From the NCBI GenBank assembly GCA_036365455.1, contig JAWQUS010000027.1:20262501-20326500 (forward strand): 64,000 nucleotides of DNA, read 5' to 3'. Under the pieces are notes generated by a model. It did not search any database. It was not told the origin of the DNA and saw only the letters and a list, made by a program, of their open reading frames with translations. Within the stretch, counting starts at the first letter, position 1. Each line of letters opens with the position of its first letter. Positions 53,491-63,360 of this stretch are shown one piece after another. Source of the stretch: Macrosoma leucophasiata. Its lineage: Eukaryota; Arthropoda; Insecta; Lepidoptera; Hedylidae. The position numbers and the translations under genes were made by a program.

Positions 53491-53850
53491 ATAAGTCTGT
53501 TTTACTATATGAAAGAAATAAACCTTGTGTTGCTGTAAAGAAGATTTATTGTTAGTTTTTTTTATACAGAGACTATTTTATTTAGGTAATATAAAACAAT
53601 ATGAACTCAAACCTGTAAAGAAGAAACGACAGTGAAAGTTTATTCTTTCACTTTTAAAACATAAAATAATATAATATTAAAATTTTCATTGATTATCCAA
53701 TTGTCAATCAACTCATATTTAAATCTGTCATCTGACATTCTGAATTTGTTTCTTCTTTAAAATCAGACACTTAAAAAGTTAAAAACTATAACCAAACTTC
53801 ATGGTAAGTAAACACACAGAGTGCGAAGAAAGAAATAGTATTTCTTTACA
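53491..53850 (-). repeat. 5' LTR with promoter
   Basis: In element sense a TATA-like TATTTTAT (53661-53668) lies about 30 nt before an initiator-like TTTCACTG (TTTCATTG in the other LTR), with +1 predicted at 53633. AATAAA at 53577-53582 could serve polyadenylation in the 3' LTR. The single difference from the 3' LTR is at 53632, the second base of the predicted transcript. Confidence 0.8.
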
Positions 53851-53855
53851 TGTAT

Positions 53856-54002
53856 ATTATGTAAATACATTTATCTGCTTACACCTTCGGGGAATTCACA
53901 CGTAAAGCTAATTTACTTACAGATTTCATTATTTTTGTCAATATTTTAAGTAGCATATATTTCTATTACGAGTACAAGTTTAAAGCTAGAATATTGTCTA
54001 GA
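53856..54002. other. AT-rich gap
   Basis: Contains a scrap of SINE2 3' end (CACCTTCGGGGAATTCACAC) near 53882. Nothing else. Confidence 0.4.
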
Positions 54003-54245
54003 AATTTTAGGCCCTGTAATTTCCGGCACTGAGTCATAACACCTTAGGCCTTGGGAGTGGTAACGCATCTGCATTTTGACCTTGGTCTTTGTGTAAGTGT
54101 CTATAGGCTGCAGTCATCACTTAACATCAATGTGAACTGCATGCTTGTTTGCCACTTCCATTATATAAAAAAACTACCATTTTGCAGCAGATGGATAAGC
54201 TGCGGAGGTGCATACGCCCTCGAGTCAGGAACTCTACAGCCAGTA
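54003..54245. repeat. SINE1 3' half (plus) joined to a reverse 5' scrap
   Basis: 54009-54172 runs from GGCCCTGTAATTTCCGGCAC to TTCCATTATATAAAAAAA. 54176-54245 is minus-oriented (ACCATTTTGCAGCAGATGGA, ACGCCCTCGAG). Confidence 0.65.
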
Positions 54246-54269
54246 AAATTTTGGTGATTATTTACATAC

Positions 54270-54640
54270 TCAACTAGCTGTTGCCCGCGGCTTCGCCCGC
54301 GTGGATGTCATTTCATAATCTTGAATTTTCTTCACTATAAACCTTACGGATTCCGAGACCTTTCCAACGAATGCAAAACCGTGGAAATCGGTTCGTCCGG
54401 TCTGGAGTTATAGCGTCAGGAAGGAAAACCCGACTTATTTTTATATTATAGACTAGCAGTTGCCCGCGGCTTTGCCCGCGTTTAAATTTTTCCTGAATGT
54501 TCTTTGCTATAAACCTCACGGAGCACGAGACCTTTCCAACGATGCAAAACCGTGGAAATCAATTCGTGCGTTCTGGAGTTATAGCGTCAGGAAGGAAAAC
54601 CCGACTTATTTTTATAATATATGATAGAAATGTAGATAAA
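54270..54640. repeat. Family N, two tandem units
   Basis: Two units start ACTAGCTGTTGCCCGCGGCT and ACTAGCAGTTGCCCGCGGCT, 180 bp apart. Each contains CGAGACCTTTCCAACGA, CAAAACCGTGGAAATC and GAGTTATAGCGTCAGGAAGG, ending CCCGACTTATTTTTATA. Very common lepidopteran repeat type, RTE- or Helitron-like. Confidence 0.7.
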
Positions 54641-54689
54641 GATATGAATTTAAATACACACAATTTTTCATCCAGTTAAAAAAACACTC

Positions 54690-54890
54690 GAGCTCCACTG
54701 AACAACAACTAGACCGAGCATGAAAAAAATCTCTCGGCCCATTTCTTTTCCTGGGCACAATGAACCGATCGTGCCTGTAATCCCTATTATAAGGAGCTTA
54801 TAAGAGCCTCCCCTTGCTCATTTTTACTGTCACACGTAGAAAAATGTTAGACGGAAAACGCCGGAACTAATATTAATATGATTTATCTAC
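54690..54890 (+). repeat. Repeat O, copy 1
   Basis: CCATTTCTTTTCCTGGGCAC, CCGATCGTGCCTGTAATCCC and GGAGCTTATAAGAGCCTCCC are shared with 56700-56895 and, inverted, 57330-57495. Confidence 0.6.
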
Positions 54891-54892
54891 TT

Positions 54893-55155
54893 TTTTTTAT
54901 GTAATGGAAGTGGCAAACAAGCATGCAGTTCACATTGATGTTAAGTGATGACTGCAGCGTATAGACACGCACACAAAGACCAAGGTCAAAATGCAGATGT
55001 GTTACCACTCCTGAGGTCTAAGGTGTTATGCCTCTGTGCCGAAATTACAGGGCCGTACATTGCCACCTGACCGGAACACGATAGTGCTGAACACTACCAT
55101 TTAGCAACAAGTTTATAGGTAATGCGGTGGTGCCTACGCCCGCGAGCTCCAGTAA
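54893..55155 (-). repeat. SINE1 copy, 5' end truncated
   Basis: T run, ATGTAATGGAAGTGGCAAAC to GGTGCCTACGCCCGCGAGCT. It stops at CCAGTAAAAC, so the hairpin is shortened to one arm. Confidence 0.75.
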
Positions 55156-55159
55156 AACT

Positions 55160-55480
55160 CTAGTCTACTAGCTTTTGCCCGCAGCTTCGCTCGCGTGGAA
55201 TTTGGTCTGCCACATTCAGTTTCGTAACATAGTTTTGGCTATCCACCCCCTATTTTAGGAGGGTGGGGGCACATAAGGAGACAAGAAGTAGCCTATGTCA
55301 CTCTCCACTCTCCACCTCTTCAAGTATCTCTACATAAAAAATCACACCAATCCGTTGCTCCGTTTTGACATGAAAGACGGACAAAAAAACACACAAACAT
55401 ACAAACACACTTTCACATTTATTTATTTTTTCTGTTCTGTGATATTATATAATATTATACTAAGATTTTTTTCTAACCTA
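55160..55480. repeat. Family N copy
   Basis: ACTAGCTTTTGCCCGCAGCT to the ACAAACACACTTTCACATTT region. Contains TTCAAGTATCTCTACATAAA and CCGTTGCTCCGTTTTGACAT motifs typical of lepidopteran RTE/Helitron debris. 55481-55620 is unclassified. Confidence 0.55.
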
Positions 55481-55625
55481 GTCTCAGATAGGTAACTGGA
55501 ATAGTCATGCTCGGTTTGATGTAAACACTGAAGGCAAAAGCTTCGGTGACCTATCTTAGAAATAAATGGTCGAGGAGATGCAATGGCTGATGCTGCGTCA
55601 TACTTGTGCCACAGACCAAAGAAGG

Positions 55626-55897
55626 GTTTTACTGGTAGAGTTCCAGTGACGTAGCTCGCAGGCGTAGGCACCGCCGCATTACCTAATCTATCTAGTTCAG
55701 CGCTATTGTATTCCGGTTAGATGGTAATGTATAGCCCGCAGTATCACAGAGATATAATAACTGATGTCTCAGGGGTGGCAACGCATCTGCATTTTGACCT
55801 CAGGTCATTGTGTCAGCCTTTAGAGACCCCTATAGGCTGCAGTTTTCACTTAACACCAATGTGAACTATATGCTTCTTTACCACCTTCACTACATAA
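55626..55897 (+). repeat. SINE1 copy, diverged
   Basis: TTTTACTGGTAGAGTTCCAG to ACCACCTTCACTACATAAAA. Many substitutions and several deletions; older than the 33253 or 48388 copies. Confidence 0.7.
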
Positions 55898-55904
55898 AAT
55901 AACG

Positions 55905-56475
55905 GTCAAGTGCGTGTCGGGCCACGGGCAGTGCAGGGTTCCTTAGTTAGGTTTGATTAATGTAATTAAAAAAATATATAAATATTTTCTACGGAGTTGT
56001 TAAAAAATTTCAAGTAGGTATTACATTTGGTCGTCTATTACTCGCAAACTTGTAAAGCCAACTTTTGTGTGACAGTTTTCCTTTTAATTTCGTTCTATAG
56101 AGCTACTACCGCCGTAACGTTTGAATTTCTAACAACAACCGTTTAGTTGGTAGAGGGGGTGAGACTTGATTCTAACGAAAGTTGGCACTTTAAAGTTTAA
56201 TAATTCACGAACAGTTTACTTAATCCAAAAATGAGGTTAGCACACCCCTAACATTTTTGAAAGACCTATCCAACGATATGCCACTCTATATAGAAAACTT
56301 AGGGAGCTACCCTAAATAACTTATTTTCTATGTTTTTATTCTACCACTTTGTTGGCGTAATTAAGGTGTATACTTGTGCCAAATTTCAAATCTCTAGTAC
56401 TAATAGTTTTTACTCTAAACCACGGATGGACATGGCGAAACTATAAGTGTCCCTTGTTTATTAAGAAACCCTAAG
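55905..56475 (+). repeat. Repeat D copy
   Basis: GGTCAAGTGCGTGTCGGGCC, GGTTCCTTAGTTAGGTTTGA, TGGTCGTCTATTACTCGCAA and GGACATGGCGAAACTATAAG to AAGAAACCCTAAGAACG. Same order as 4217-5240 without the hAT-like insertion. Confidence 0.7.
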
Positions 56476-56699
56476 AACGTATCTATTCATCTTATACTAT
56501 GCTTATGCGAATCTTATAGGCTCTGTGCTTGTGCATTCACAAATCACAAGCACTTGTTGTGCTCATGGTGTTTTTCCATATAGATTTTGTTTTTTAATGG
56601 CTTACTTTCTTAGTATAGACATAAGAATGAATAAATTCAAACTCGTTGATTTTATACTGATGGGAGGCTTTTCCCAGCAGTGGGACAGTTAAAGCTTAT
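56476..56699. other. No recognisable gene
   Basis: AT-rich. A short GGGAGGCTTTTCCCAGCAGT stretch near 56660 resembles a LINE tail. Confidence 0.4.
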
Positions 56700-57495
56700 A
56701 AAAAACATAACACAAGCTCTCAGAGATAACTACTGAGCGTCAAACGATTCTCTTGGAACATTTCTTTTTCCTGAGCACAATAAACCGATCGCGTCCGTAA
56801 TCCCTTTTATTGAGAGCTTGAGCCTCCTTTAATCATATTTATTGTCACCGTTCAATAATGCCAGACAGGAAAGCCGGATATAATATTTATGTATTATGAT
56901 TTATGTACAATACTACATCGCTAAAATTGCAATATACCTACATATACGAGTATGTTTATTTTTTTGTAAAAGCACAAAAAAAATAGCTAATTTCACAAAC
57001 CAGATGATTGCAAGTATTGCAACACTAAAAATTCGCGATAAAAATACCGTCACTGGGATCATCAATCTGCCTTCCAAACGTGATAGAGTTCCAGTAAAGG
57101 AGCTCTTAGTAAAAATGGGTTTGCAGCATATCTGGATGGTCGAAATGATTCTGCAGTGGGATCCAAACCTATTAGTGTTTATTTAGAAAAGTGCTTCAAT
57201 TAGGCAGCCGAGCTGCAGTTACCGGGGATTAGGCAGAAAAACTCTAGGCTAAATGAGGTATAAGTAGCACAACATACCTAAGTGATAAAGTCACTGCACG
57301 GCCTCAGTATACTCGTATAAATCATATTATTTTCGGTCTTTGTTATCTTACAATATTGTACGTTTGACAATAAAAACGAGCAAAGGGAGGCTTATAATAA
57401 GCTCTGTATCATAAATTACGGACATGATCGGTTTATTGTGCTCAGGGAAAGAAATGTAAGGAGAGAATCTTTGATGCTTAGTTTAGTTGTTCATG
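56700..57495. repeat. Repeat O inverted pair around a MITE-C scrap
   Basis: 56700-56895 (plus; AATAAACCGATCGCGTCCGT, GAGAGCTTGAGCCTCC) and 57330-57495 (minus; GGAGGCTTATAATAAGCTCT, ATCGGTTTATTGTGCTCAGG) are inverted about 430 bp apart. 57114-57170 is a MITE-C end (GGTTTGCAGCATATCTGGAT, CTGCAGTGGGATCC). It may be one foldback element of about 800 bp. Confidence 0.6.
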
Positions 57496-57699
57496 AAAGC
57501 TTGTATGGGTTTTATCAATGTGACCACGACATTGATAGATTGATTGAGTAGTGGTTAATAAAATCTACAACAGAGGTATCCAATTTTTTTTTATTGTAGA
57601 CCCCTTTCAATTTTTTCTGGTTTAAGTGGATCCCCTTGCTACATTTATATCACATTCCCATATTTCCAATTTTTAATCACTCCTGTGTACCTACCGCCT
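57496..57699. other. No recognisable feature
   Basis: AT-rich. Confidence 0.4.
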
Positions 57700-57875
57700 A
57701 TGTACCATTCCTGAGGCCTAAGGTGTTATGCTTCTGTGCCGGAAATTCAAGGGCTGCATATTACCACCTGACCGGAACACCATAGTGCTGACCACCATTT
57801 AGCGGCAAGTATATTAGATAATGCGGTGGTGCCTACGCCCGCGAACACCGTAACTGGAGTTCTACCACCAGTAAT
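57700..57875 (-). repeat. SINE1 copy, 3' truncated
   Basis: Starts at CATTCCTGAGGCCTAAGGTG and runs to GAGTTCTACCACCAGTAATA. The hairpin arms are mutated (GAACACCGTAACTGGAGTTC). Confidence 0.7.
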
Positions 57876-58308
57876 ATATAATATAATAATCAAATTTCGT
57901 TGTATTGATACATCATTAGTACGTTCGGCGTGGCAACCGCATATAACCACATTGTCACACCCTTCAACCTAACTCAAGATCACGACGCACAAACAACGAT
58001 CCCGTGTACAGGATTTATCCAACTCAATAAGACTGTGATTGACGCGTAAGTCAGTCAGTCAATCAATCGCACCTATTTGTTTCATCAGTCTCGAAATCCA
58101 TCATCTTACTGGAGGTTCTTAGATAATTGAATCTTACGATCATTGGTTATTTAAATTAAGTTTAGATCTTTTAATTCATAACTCATACCAGGTTTTAAAA
58201 TATACTTTTAAGAATGAATGTAGAAAACTAATTATCTTCAGAAACGGATAAGATAAGGTAACATTTTCAATAAAAAATCTCATTTCTCTGACAACGTATC
58301 TAACGTAA
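57876..58308. other. No recognisable gene
   Basis: AT-rich intronic DNA with TCAGTCAGTCAATCAATC simple repeat near 58052. Confidence 0.45.
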
Positions 58309-58592
58309 CTTCACGCCTGTAATCCCCGAAGGGGTAGGCATAGGTAAATGCATGCATTCAAGCATACATGCAAACACCCACGATTCGCCGGTTACGTTTT
58401 TGGCTTATGTAACAGGTGGCGAGCCTATTGACACCTCCGGGCACGTTACCAAACTTCACAGAACTGTAAAATTTCCAGAAAATTGAAAAATCCCAATAGA
58501 ACTAGAGATAAAGGACTTTACTCCATTATCTCTGATAATCCCCTACCCGGGAATCGAACCCAGGACCTCAGCGTAGTAGTAGTGGCAGTTTA
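58309..58592 (-). repeat. SINE2 copy, head truncated
   Basis: ACTTCACGCCTGTAATCCCC to ACCCAGGACCTCAGCGTAGT. Ends 65 bp upstream of exon 3 of the membrane-protein gene. Box A is missing. Confidence 0.8.
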
Positions 58593-58657
58593 AACAACGT
58601 ATCTGTGCTCGCCTCTTTAGAGTATTACCAATAGACTAATGTAGATGTTGGTTTCAG

Positions 58658-58772
58658 ATCGTGTGTGGCATATCGACGATGGTGATGGGTAGCGTGGCGT
58701 TCATAGAAGAGCGGCAGAAATTCAACATGGGCCTTGGGATACCGGCGGGCACGTTCAGTATCTTAGCAGCAG
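58658..58772 (+). CDS. Four-helix membrane protein, exon 3
   Basis: 115 bp, 38 codons plus one base (residues 63-100). Acceptor GATGTTGGTTTCAG at 58657, donor GCAG|GTAATT. Phase 0 start agrees with exon 2 and the 1-base overhang with exon 4 (split codon GCT). Encodes most of helix 1 (IVCGISTMVMGSVAFI), a charged loop (EERQKF) and helix 2 (LGIPAGTFSILAA). GC-rich against the intron. Confidence 0.85.
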
Positions 58773-58778
58773 GTAATT

Positions 58779-58980
58779 GAGCATGAGAACCAAAGCAATC
58801 GATATAGCCCACCGAATCAACTGAAGTGGCAGTGAGCAGGGCACATAACTCGAAGACTGGTGAAAGTAGCGGGCAATAATTGGATGAGAGAGGCCCAGGA
58901 TTGTTCGCAGTGGCAAATTGTCACAACGAACGGTCTTGGGTCGCTGAGGAAGGAATCCAACTGTTGGGGTCATTCGACTA
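58779..58980 (+). pseudogene. RTE-type LINE fragment, 3' end
   Basis: ATGAGAACCAAAGCAATCGA, AAGTGGCAGTGAGCAGGGCA and GAACGGTCTTGGGTCGC correspond to the LINE at 63660-64000 and 12280-12590, with frame breaks. Starts 7 bp after the exon 3 donor. Confidence 0.6.
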
Positions 58981-59009
58981 AAACGATGATTACAAATATT
59001 TTAATTATC

Positions 59010-59470
59010 GTTAGTTCATAGAAAGAATGTCGAATGAGCGAATGACTAAACAGATATACAATGCGAATGTGGATGGTTGCAACGGCCAAGACTGACCTTT
59101 TTTTAATCAGGGGAAAATGCTTTACGCATACCCACTCTTGGGGAGAGGGGTGGGTTATGTGGGACTCCGGGAAAGGACATCCGTCTACCCACTAAAAACC
59201 CCTGGGTGTTCCGACTCGTCCGCCATTAGTGGCGGGGTCACGGGAACGCTATAGCACACATCCGCTACCCCACCGGCGGCTGCCCGTTTCCGAACTCTCT
59301 TCGGAGCCTTTCGGCTCCAACCAACACTAGAACAACTTCTTTCTGTACAAAACCTATGCGAACCCGGTATTAACCTTTATAATAATTTTCCGGTATTAAC
59401 CGGTTCGAAGCCTTGTAGGGAAGGCTCTTGTCCAAAAGTGGACGTTGTATAGGCTGAAGTGATGATGATA
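59010..59470. repeat. LINE fragments
   Basis: 59018-59095 (ATAGAAAGAATGTCGAATGA) matches 26740-26820. 59099-59335 after a T run is GC-rich (CTTGGGGAGAGGGGTGGGTT, CGGCGGCTGCCCG), like a minus-strand LINE 3' end. 59405-59470 (GTCCAAAAGTGGACGTTGTA, GATGATGATAA) is another LINE tail. Confidence 0.5.
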
Positions 59471-60424
59471 ACTATCTTTTATATTCCAATTAAGGAAAGT
59501 AAGTACAATTAGTAGATGTTTTATTTCGAATCAATAATAATTTCGGTTGTTTGCCCTTAGATTCCTAGATAAGTAATAAGGCAAAATGTTATAGGATTAT
59601 TCCAATAAGCAAGTACGTAATTCTTATTAGCAGCAGTTGGAAATGTACCAGATAAAGAGCAAAAGGCTCAATGTTATATGTGATGTAACTATCAAAATCT
59701 ACACATTATTCTGTCTCCTCTCGAGAAATATAGAATTTATGTCTAATTTTCATGACAAATTCCAATACGAGTTTGATATACCTACACATTACATGACATT
59801 CGCATCAGTCTGAGTCATACACAACAAATTCGTAGTGAGTTAATTGCGTCTCGTGTCTTATAGAAATAAGAGACATAAATCCATACGAATAGGGCTAGAG
59901 TCCCAGTAACGAGAAGAGCGGAAGCGCGAGCGGGTAAAACAAATTGGTAGGGTTGCCATTGGATGTAATAAAAAGACTCAAGGATAAACGTTTGCGCTGT
60001 AAGCCCGACATGATGTTATTTATTACCGAACATACCGTTTTTAAGTTAAACGTACGTGCTTACTACTAACGTAATGCCCTAGTTCTGTATGCGCGTTCGC
60101 GTTATATTGCCTTTAAACAAAAGCCGAAAACATAAATATCTGACTATGTTTGGCCATGTCTCGCCAAATAAAAAGGGAATTTAAAAAGGGATGGCAACTA
60201 TAGCTGTTAGTAACATCTGTACTAGTTAATTAAGTATGAACATACTCATCAAATTAACAATATCCATATAAACCTAAATTCAGTCTCATATTGCTGAGCA
60301 TAATAACTTTTTCTGCAACTTTACTTTATTCGCATTAAAACCCTAACCTGTTTTTGAAGATGTCTCTACATGTTTAGTCACTTATTAGTGGTATGTTAGT
60401 TTTCTTCATTCCTTTTAAAAATAT
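59471..60424. other. No recognisable gene
   Basis: AT-rich intron 3 sequence with no supportable feature. Confidence 0.5.
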
Positions 60425-60690
60425 TTTATTCACGTCATGAAGTGGCAAACACACGTGGATTTTGTTGTGAAAAAATGTAAATACGTTGCAGCTCTTAAAG
60501 CTGTTAAGCCTCTGTGCCGGTAATTGCTGGGAAATTTACATTACCACCTGACCAGAACATAATAGCACTAAACACTACCATTTAGTGACAAGGAGATTAA
60601 ATATAATGGAGTGGTGCCACAGAAATATGAATATCACGGTGGTCCCTACGCCGTCAAGCACCGTCACTGGAGCTCTACCACCAATAACTT
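60425..60690 (-). repeat. Decayed SINE1 next to the exon 4 acceptor
   Basis: GAAGTGGCAAACACACG to GCACCGTCACTGGAGCTCTA and CCACCAATA, with deletions and a small insertion (ATGGAGTGGTGCCACAGAAA). It ends about 24 bp before the exon 4 splice acceptor. Confidence 0.7.
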
Positions 60691-60714
60691 ATGTGTCTTT
60701 AATTTTATGTACAG

Positions 60715-60874
60715 CTGTATCAATCCACACGACACGCGGATGGAGCACGGTCACAAGCGGAACAGGAGCGGGAGCGGGGACAGCGAACGTTCTGTGGATC
60801 GCATCCGGTTGTTTACTCATTGCACTCATCGTACAGTGCTTTCGAACTATTGTGGAGCCTGGACTGGATCTTGG
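60715..60874 (+). CDS. Four-helix membrane protein, exon 4
   Basis: 160 bp (residues 101-153 plus two bases). Acceptor TTTAATTTTATGTACAG at 60714, donor CTTGG|GTAAGG. Encodes the end of helix 2 (AVSIHTTRGW), a Gly/Ala/Thr-rich loop (TSGTGAGAGTA), helix 3 (NVLWIASGCLLIALIVQCF) and RTIVEPGLDLG. The frame agrees with exons 3 and 5. Confidence 0.85.
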
Positions 60875-61348
60875 GTAAGGTTCTATAGACAGAAATATCT
60901 ACATTTATATTACCTATGTACAAAAATATCTTTCTTCAATATATTTACAAAAGTGGCCAATGATTACTGTAATAAAACGTTGAATAGTAATTGAATCTTC
61001 TTATTAAACCTATTTCAGGCCTAACTTGGAAAATGCAAAGTATAATTTTATATTTACTAATTTGATAATAATAGCGGGCCACTACTGCTACACTAGCGAA
61101 TCGTAGATGTTTGCATGTATGCCTGCGTGCATTCTTTTATGTCATTAATTCTTATGTACCGTTTATTTTACAGCAACAACAACTACTACTATCGATCTTT
61201 TTTTATGTAATAGAAGTGGCAAACAATCATGCAGTTGACGTTGATGTTAAGTGATGACTGCAGCCTATAGACACCCACACAAAGACCAATGTCACTTAAC
61301 TTATAAACAATCACGCCTTCATATTACCTAAATTCTCAAATTTCACAG
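60875..61348. other. Intron 4 with SINE scraps
   Basis: 474 bp. 61079-61150 has SINE2-like pieces (CTACTGCTACACTAGCGAAT, GTTTGCATGTATGCCTGC). 61198-61295 is a truncated minus SINE1 (ATGTAATAGAAGTGGCAAAC to AAAGACCAATG). Confidence 0.6.
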
Positions 61349-61475
61349 GGAAGAAGAAGATGATGGTCGGCCGTCATCACGCGACTTGGTTGTGATTGCG
61401 AGCGTGCAAATTGTGCTCGCTGCTGCTACTCTGCTCAGTGCGGTGGTCTGCGCCAGTATCGACTTTACCGCATGA
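61349..61475 (+). CDS. Four-helix membrane protein, exon 5 (last)
   Basis: 127 bp ending in TGA 61473-61475 (residues 154-195). Acceptor AATTTCACAG at 61348. Encodes an acidic loop (GEEEDDGRPSSRD), helix 4 (LVVIASVQIVLAAATLLSAV) and a short tail (VCASIDFTA). The following GC-rich stretch (61476-61570) is 3' untranslated and belongs to the same exon. Confidence 0.85.
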
Positions 61476-61911
61476 CGGGAGCCTTCGGGCGTGCTCGCTC
61501 GCCGCCGCGTGAGCGAAGCGCCCGCTCTCGCTACCGCTACCGCTCCTGACAGTGCGTCTCCACGCGATACTGAGCGGGAAAAAGGACGCGTTGCGTGGCT
61601 TATATAAGACTTTATGATGACTGTAGTCTTCAGAAGACATTTGGTTGGAGGTGGACTTTGAGAAATTCTGCATATCGTGCGTGTATAGTCCATAAGGTAG
61701 ATTAGTAGGTTCTTATTTGTTTCAAGAGTCGATTTTATTTGTTTTTTTATTTAGTACTTTCTTATCTTATATTCGTTTAAAAATACTCACCCATTTAATG
61801 TAGTCTTCAATCATAATTGTTATTTATTGAGAATTAGTTAAAATAATTTTAGAATGTAAATATTTATAAGCACTTACTATACTTTCTCAATTTGTTTTTA
61901 TTTAGAGTGAT

Positions 61912-61917
61912 AATAAA
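61912..61917 (+). terminator. AATAAA polyadenylation signal
   Basis: First AATAAA downstream of the exon 5 stop, about 440 bp after it. Suitable for the membrane-protein gene, but not confirmed by transcript data. Confidence 0.5.
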
Positions 61918-62500
61918 AGTTACATTTCTGAAAACATTATGTTTTTCAAACTTTCAATACTTATAACTAAAAATGTTCGGTGCGCATTAATGTCATGATT
62001 TTTAAATATCATAATAATTCATAAAAAAAAAGAAATACGTACCTTTTCCTACATAAGATGATAATATAGATAACTATAATGTGTATATACTAAAGCCTAT
62101 TTATAGATACTTAAGTGAAATTATTTACAATTATATTATTAAAATAATATACCTGAAAATAATAAATATAGTCCATTCTATAAAACATTGTCTTCCTTAA
62201 ACCTACATATTAATAAGTAGCTCTTGCCCGCGACTACGCCTGCGTATTTTTTAAATAAATTGTATCCTATGTTACTTTTAATACGTCCAAAATTATGTGT
62301 ACAAAATTTCATGATGATTAATTAAGAAGTTTTCGCGTAGAAGTATAGTTCGCGTTTTGGTCTTCCTGGGTCTCTGCAACGACCAGTTTTCGCATAGTCA
62401 TAGAGGAATAACGCTTAGCGTATAGTAGGTATATCTGTTTTGTCATTCGTTCATTCGACATTCTTACTTGAACCATCAAAGCATACCTTCTTTCATCTTA
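61918..62500. repeat. AT-rich 3' flank with a family N fragment
   Basis: 62214-62410 contains TAGCTCTTGCCCGCGACTAC and TTAAGAAGTTTTCGCGTAGA, a decayed family N or related repeat. The rest is featureless. Confidence 0.5.
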
Positions 62501-62503
62501 TTT

Positions 62504-62785
62504 ACTGGTGGTAGAGCTCCAGTGACGGAGCTCGCGCGCGTAGGCACCACCGCATTACCTAATATACTTGGCGCTAAATGGTAGTGTTCAGCACTATCGT
62601 GTTCCGATCAGGTGGTATTGTACGGCCCTGTAATTTCCGGCACAGAGGCCTAACACATTAGGCCTCAGGAGTGGCAACGCATCTGCATTTTGACCTCTGG
62701 TCATTGTGTAAGTGTCTAGGCTGCATCACTTAACATCAATGTGAACTGCAAGCTTGTTTGCCACTTTTATTACATAAAAAAAAAA
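62504..62785 (+). repeat. SINE1 copy (full length)
   Basis: ACTGGTGGTAGAGCTCC to CCACTTTTATTACATAAAAA. Well preserved, with a short deletion near CTAGGCTGCATCACTTAACA. Confidence 0.8.
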
Positions 62786-63360
62786 TCTGTCATTCACACA
62801 AAGCCTCTTTCTTACACCTTTATAACATCCGCGATCGGTAAACCAAATAAAAAATAATAATTTTGTTTATTCATGTAAAAGAAGGGTTCAAAAAGATACA
62901 TCAGTATGGGAGTGTTAAATAAACCGGACCAAAGCACAGAGCTCTTTGTGATACGCTTTCATGTAAAGCGTACCTACTTCGAGTATTTTCGTAATAAAAA
63001 TATATAAAAACGGTAAAAAAAAACAAAAAAACACATTGATGATGAGAGAGAGAAAACGATATAAAATCTGAAAATCACATTATAGATACCTAACTATTAA
63101 CCCGGTGTCATGGGGGTGGAAAATTACTACACGGGCGTGGGGGCTGGGTCATTATTCCCCGAATAAGGAATGTTAATATTTCGACATCTATTTCAGAAAA
63201 TGAATATTATTTGTTACATACAATAACTTACTTTTCATTAAGGTAATAATAAAACGAAACAGTAATAAAAATAAAAACTTTCATTATTAGGAATATGACT
63301 TTAAAAAATCTACACGAACAAATCAACAAATTTAAAAAAATAATATTTGTACCTTTCATT
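62786..63360. other. No recognisable gene
   Basis: AT-rich, with an A-run and a GATGATGAGAGAGAGA simple sequence near 63038. Confidence 0.45.

Larger units (their letters stand above)
48825..53850 (-). mobile_element. Ty3/gypsy-type LTR retrotransposon, near intact
   Basis: A 5,026-bp minus-strand element: 5' LTR 53491-53850, 26-nt leader, gag, pol (protease, reverse transcriptase, RNase H, integrase), polypurine tract, 3' LTR 48825-49184. TGTAT flanks both ends (48820-48824, 53851-53855). The LTRs differ at one of 360 positions (48966/53632). No env-like ORF. Domain order PR-RT-RH-IN puts it in the Ty3/gypsy group; the clade is not resolved. It sits antisense in intron 2 of the membrane-protein gene. 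gag carries one indel (near 52440); pol is open. The primer site looks self-complementary and not tRNA-derived. Confidence 0.95.

Noticed and set aside
48825..53850. Endogenous retrovirus with an envelope gene
   Set aside because: Pol is followed within about 40 bp by the polypurine tract and LTR; there is no third ORF.
61343..61693. Minus-strand frames of about 100 codons
   Set aside because: They are antisense to exon 5 and the 3' UTR of the membrane-protein gene; the GC-rich exon keeps other frames open by chance.
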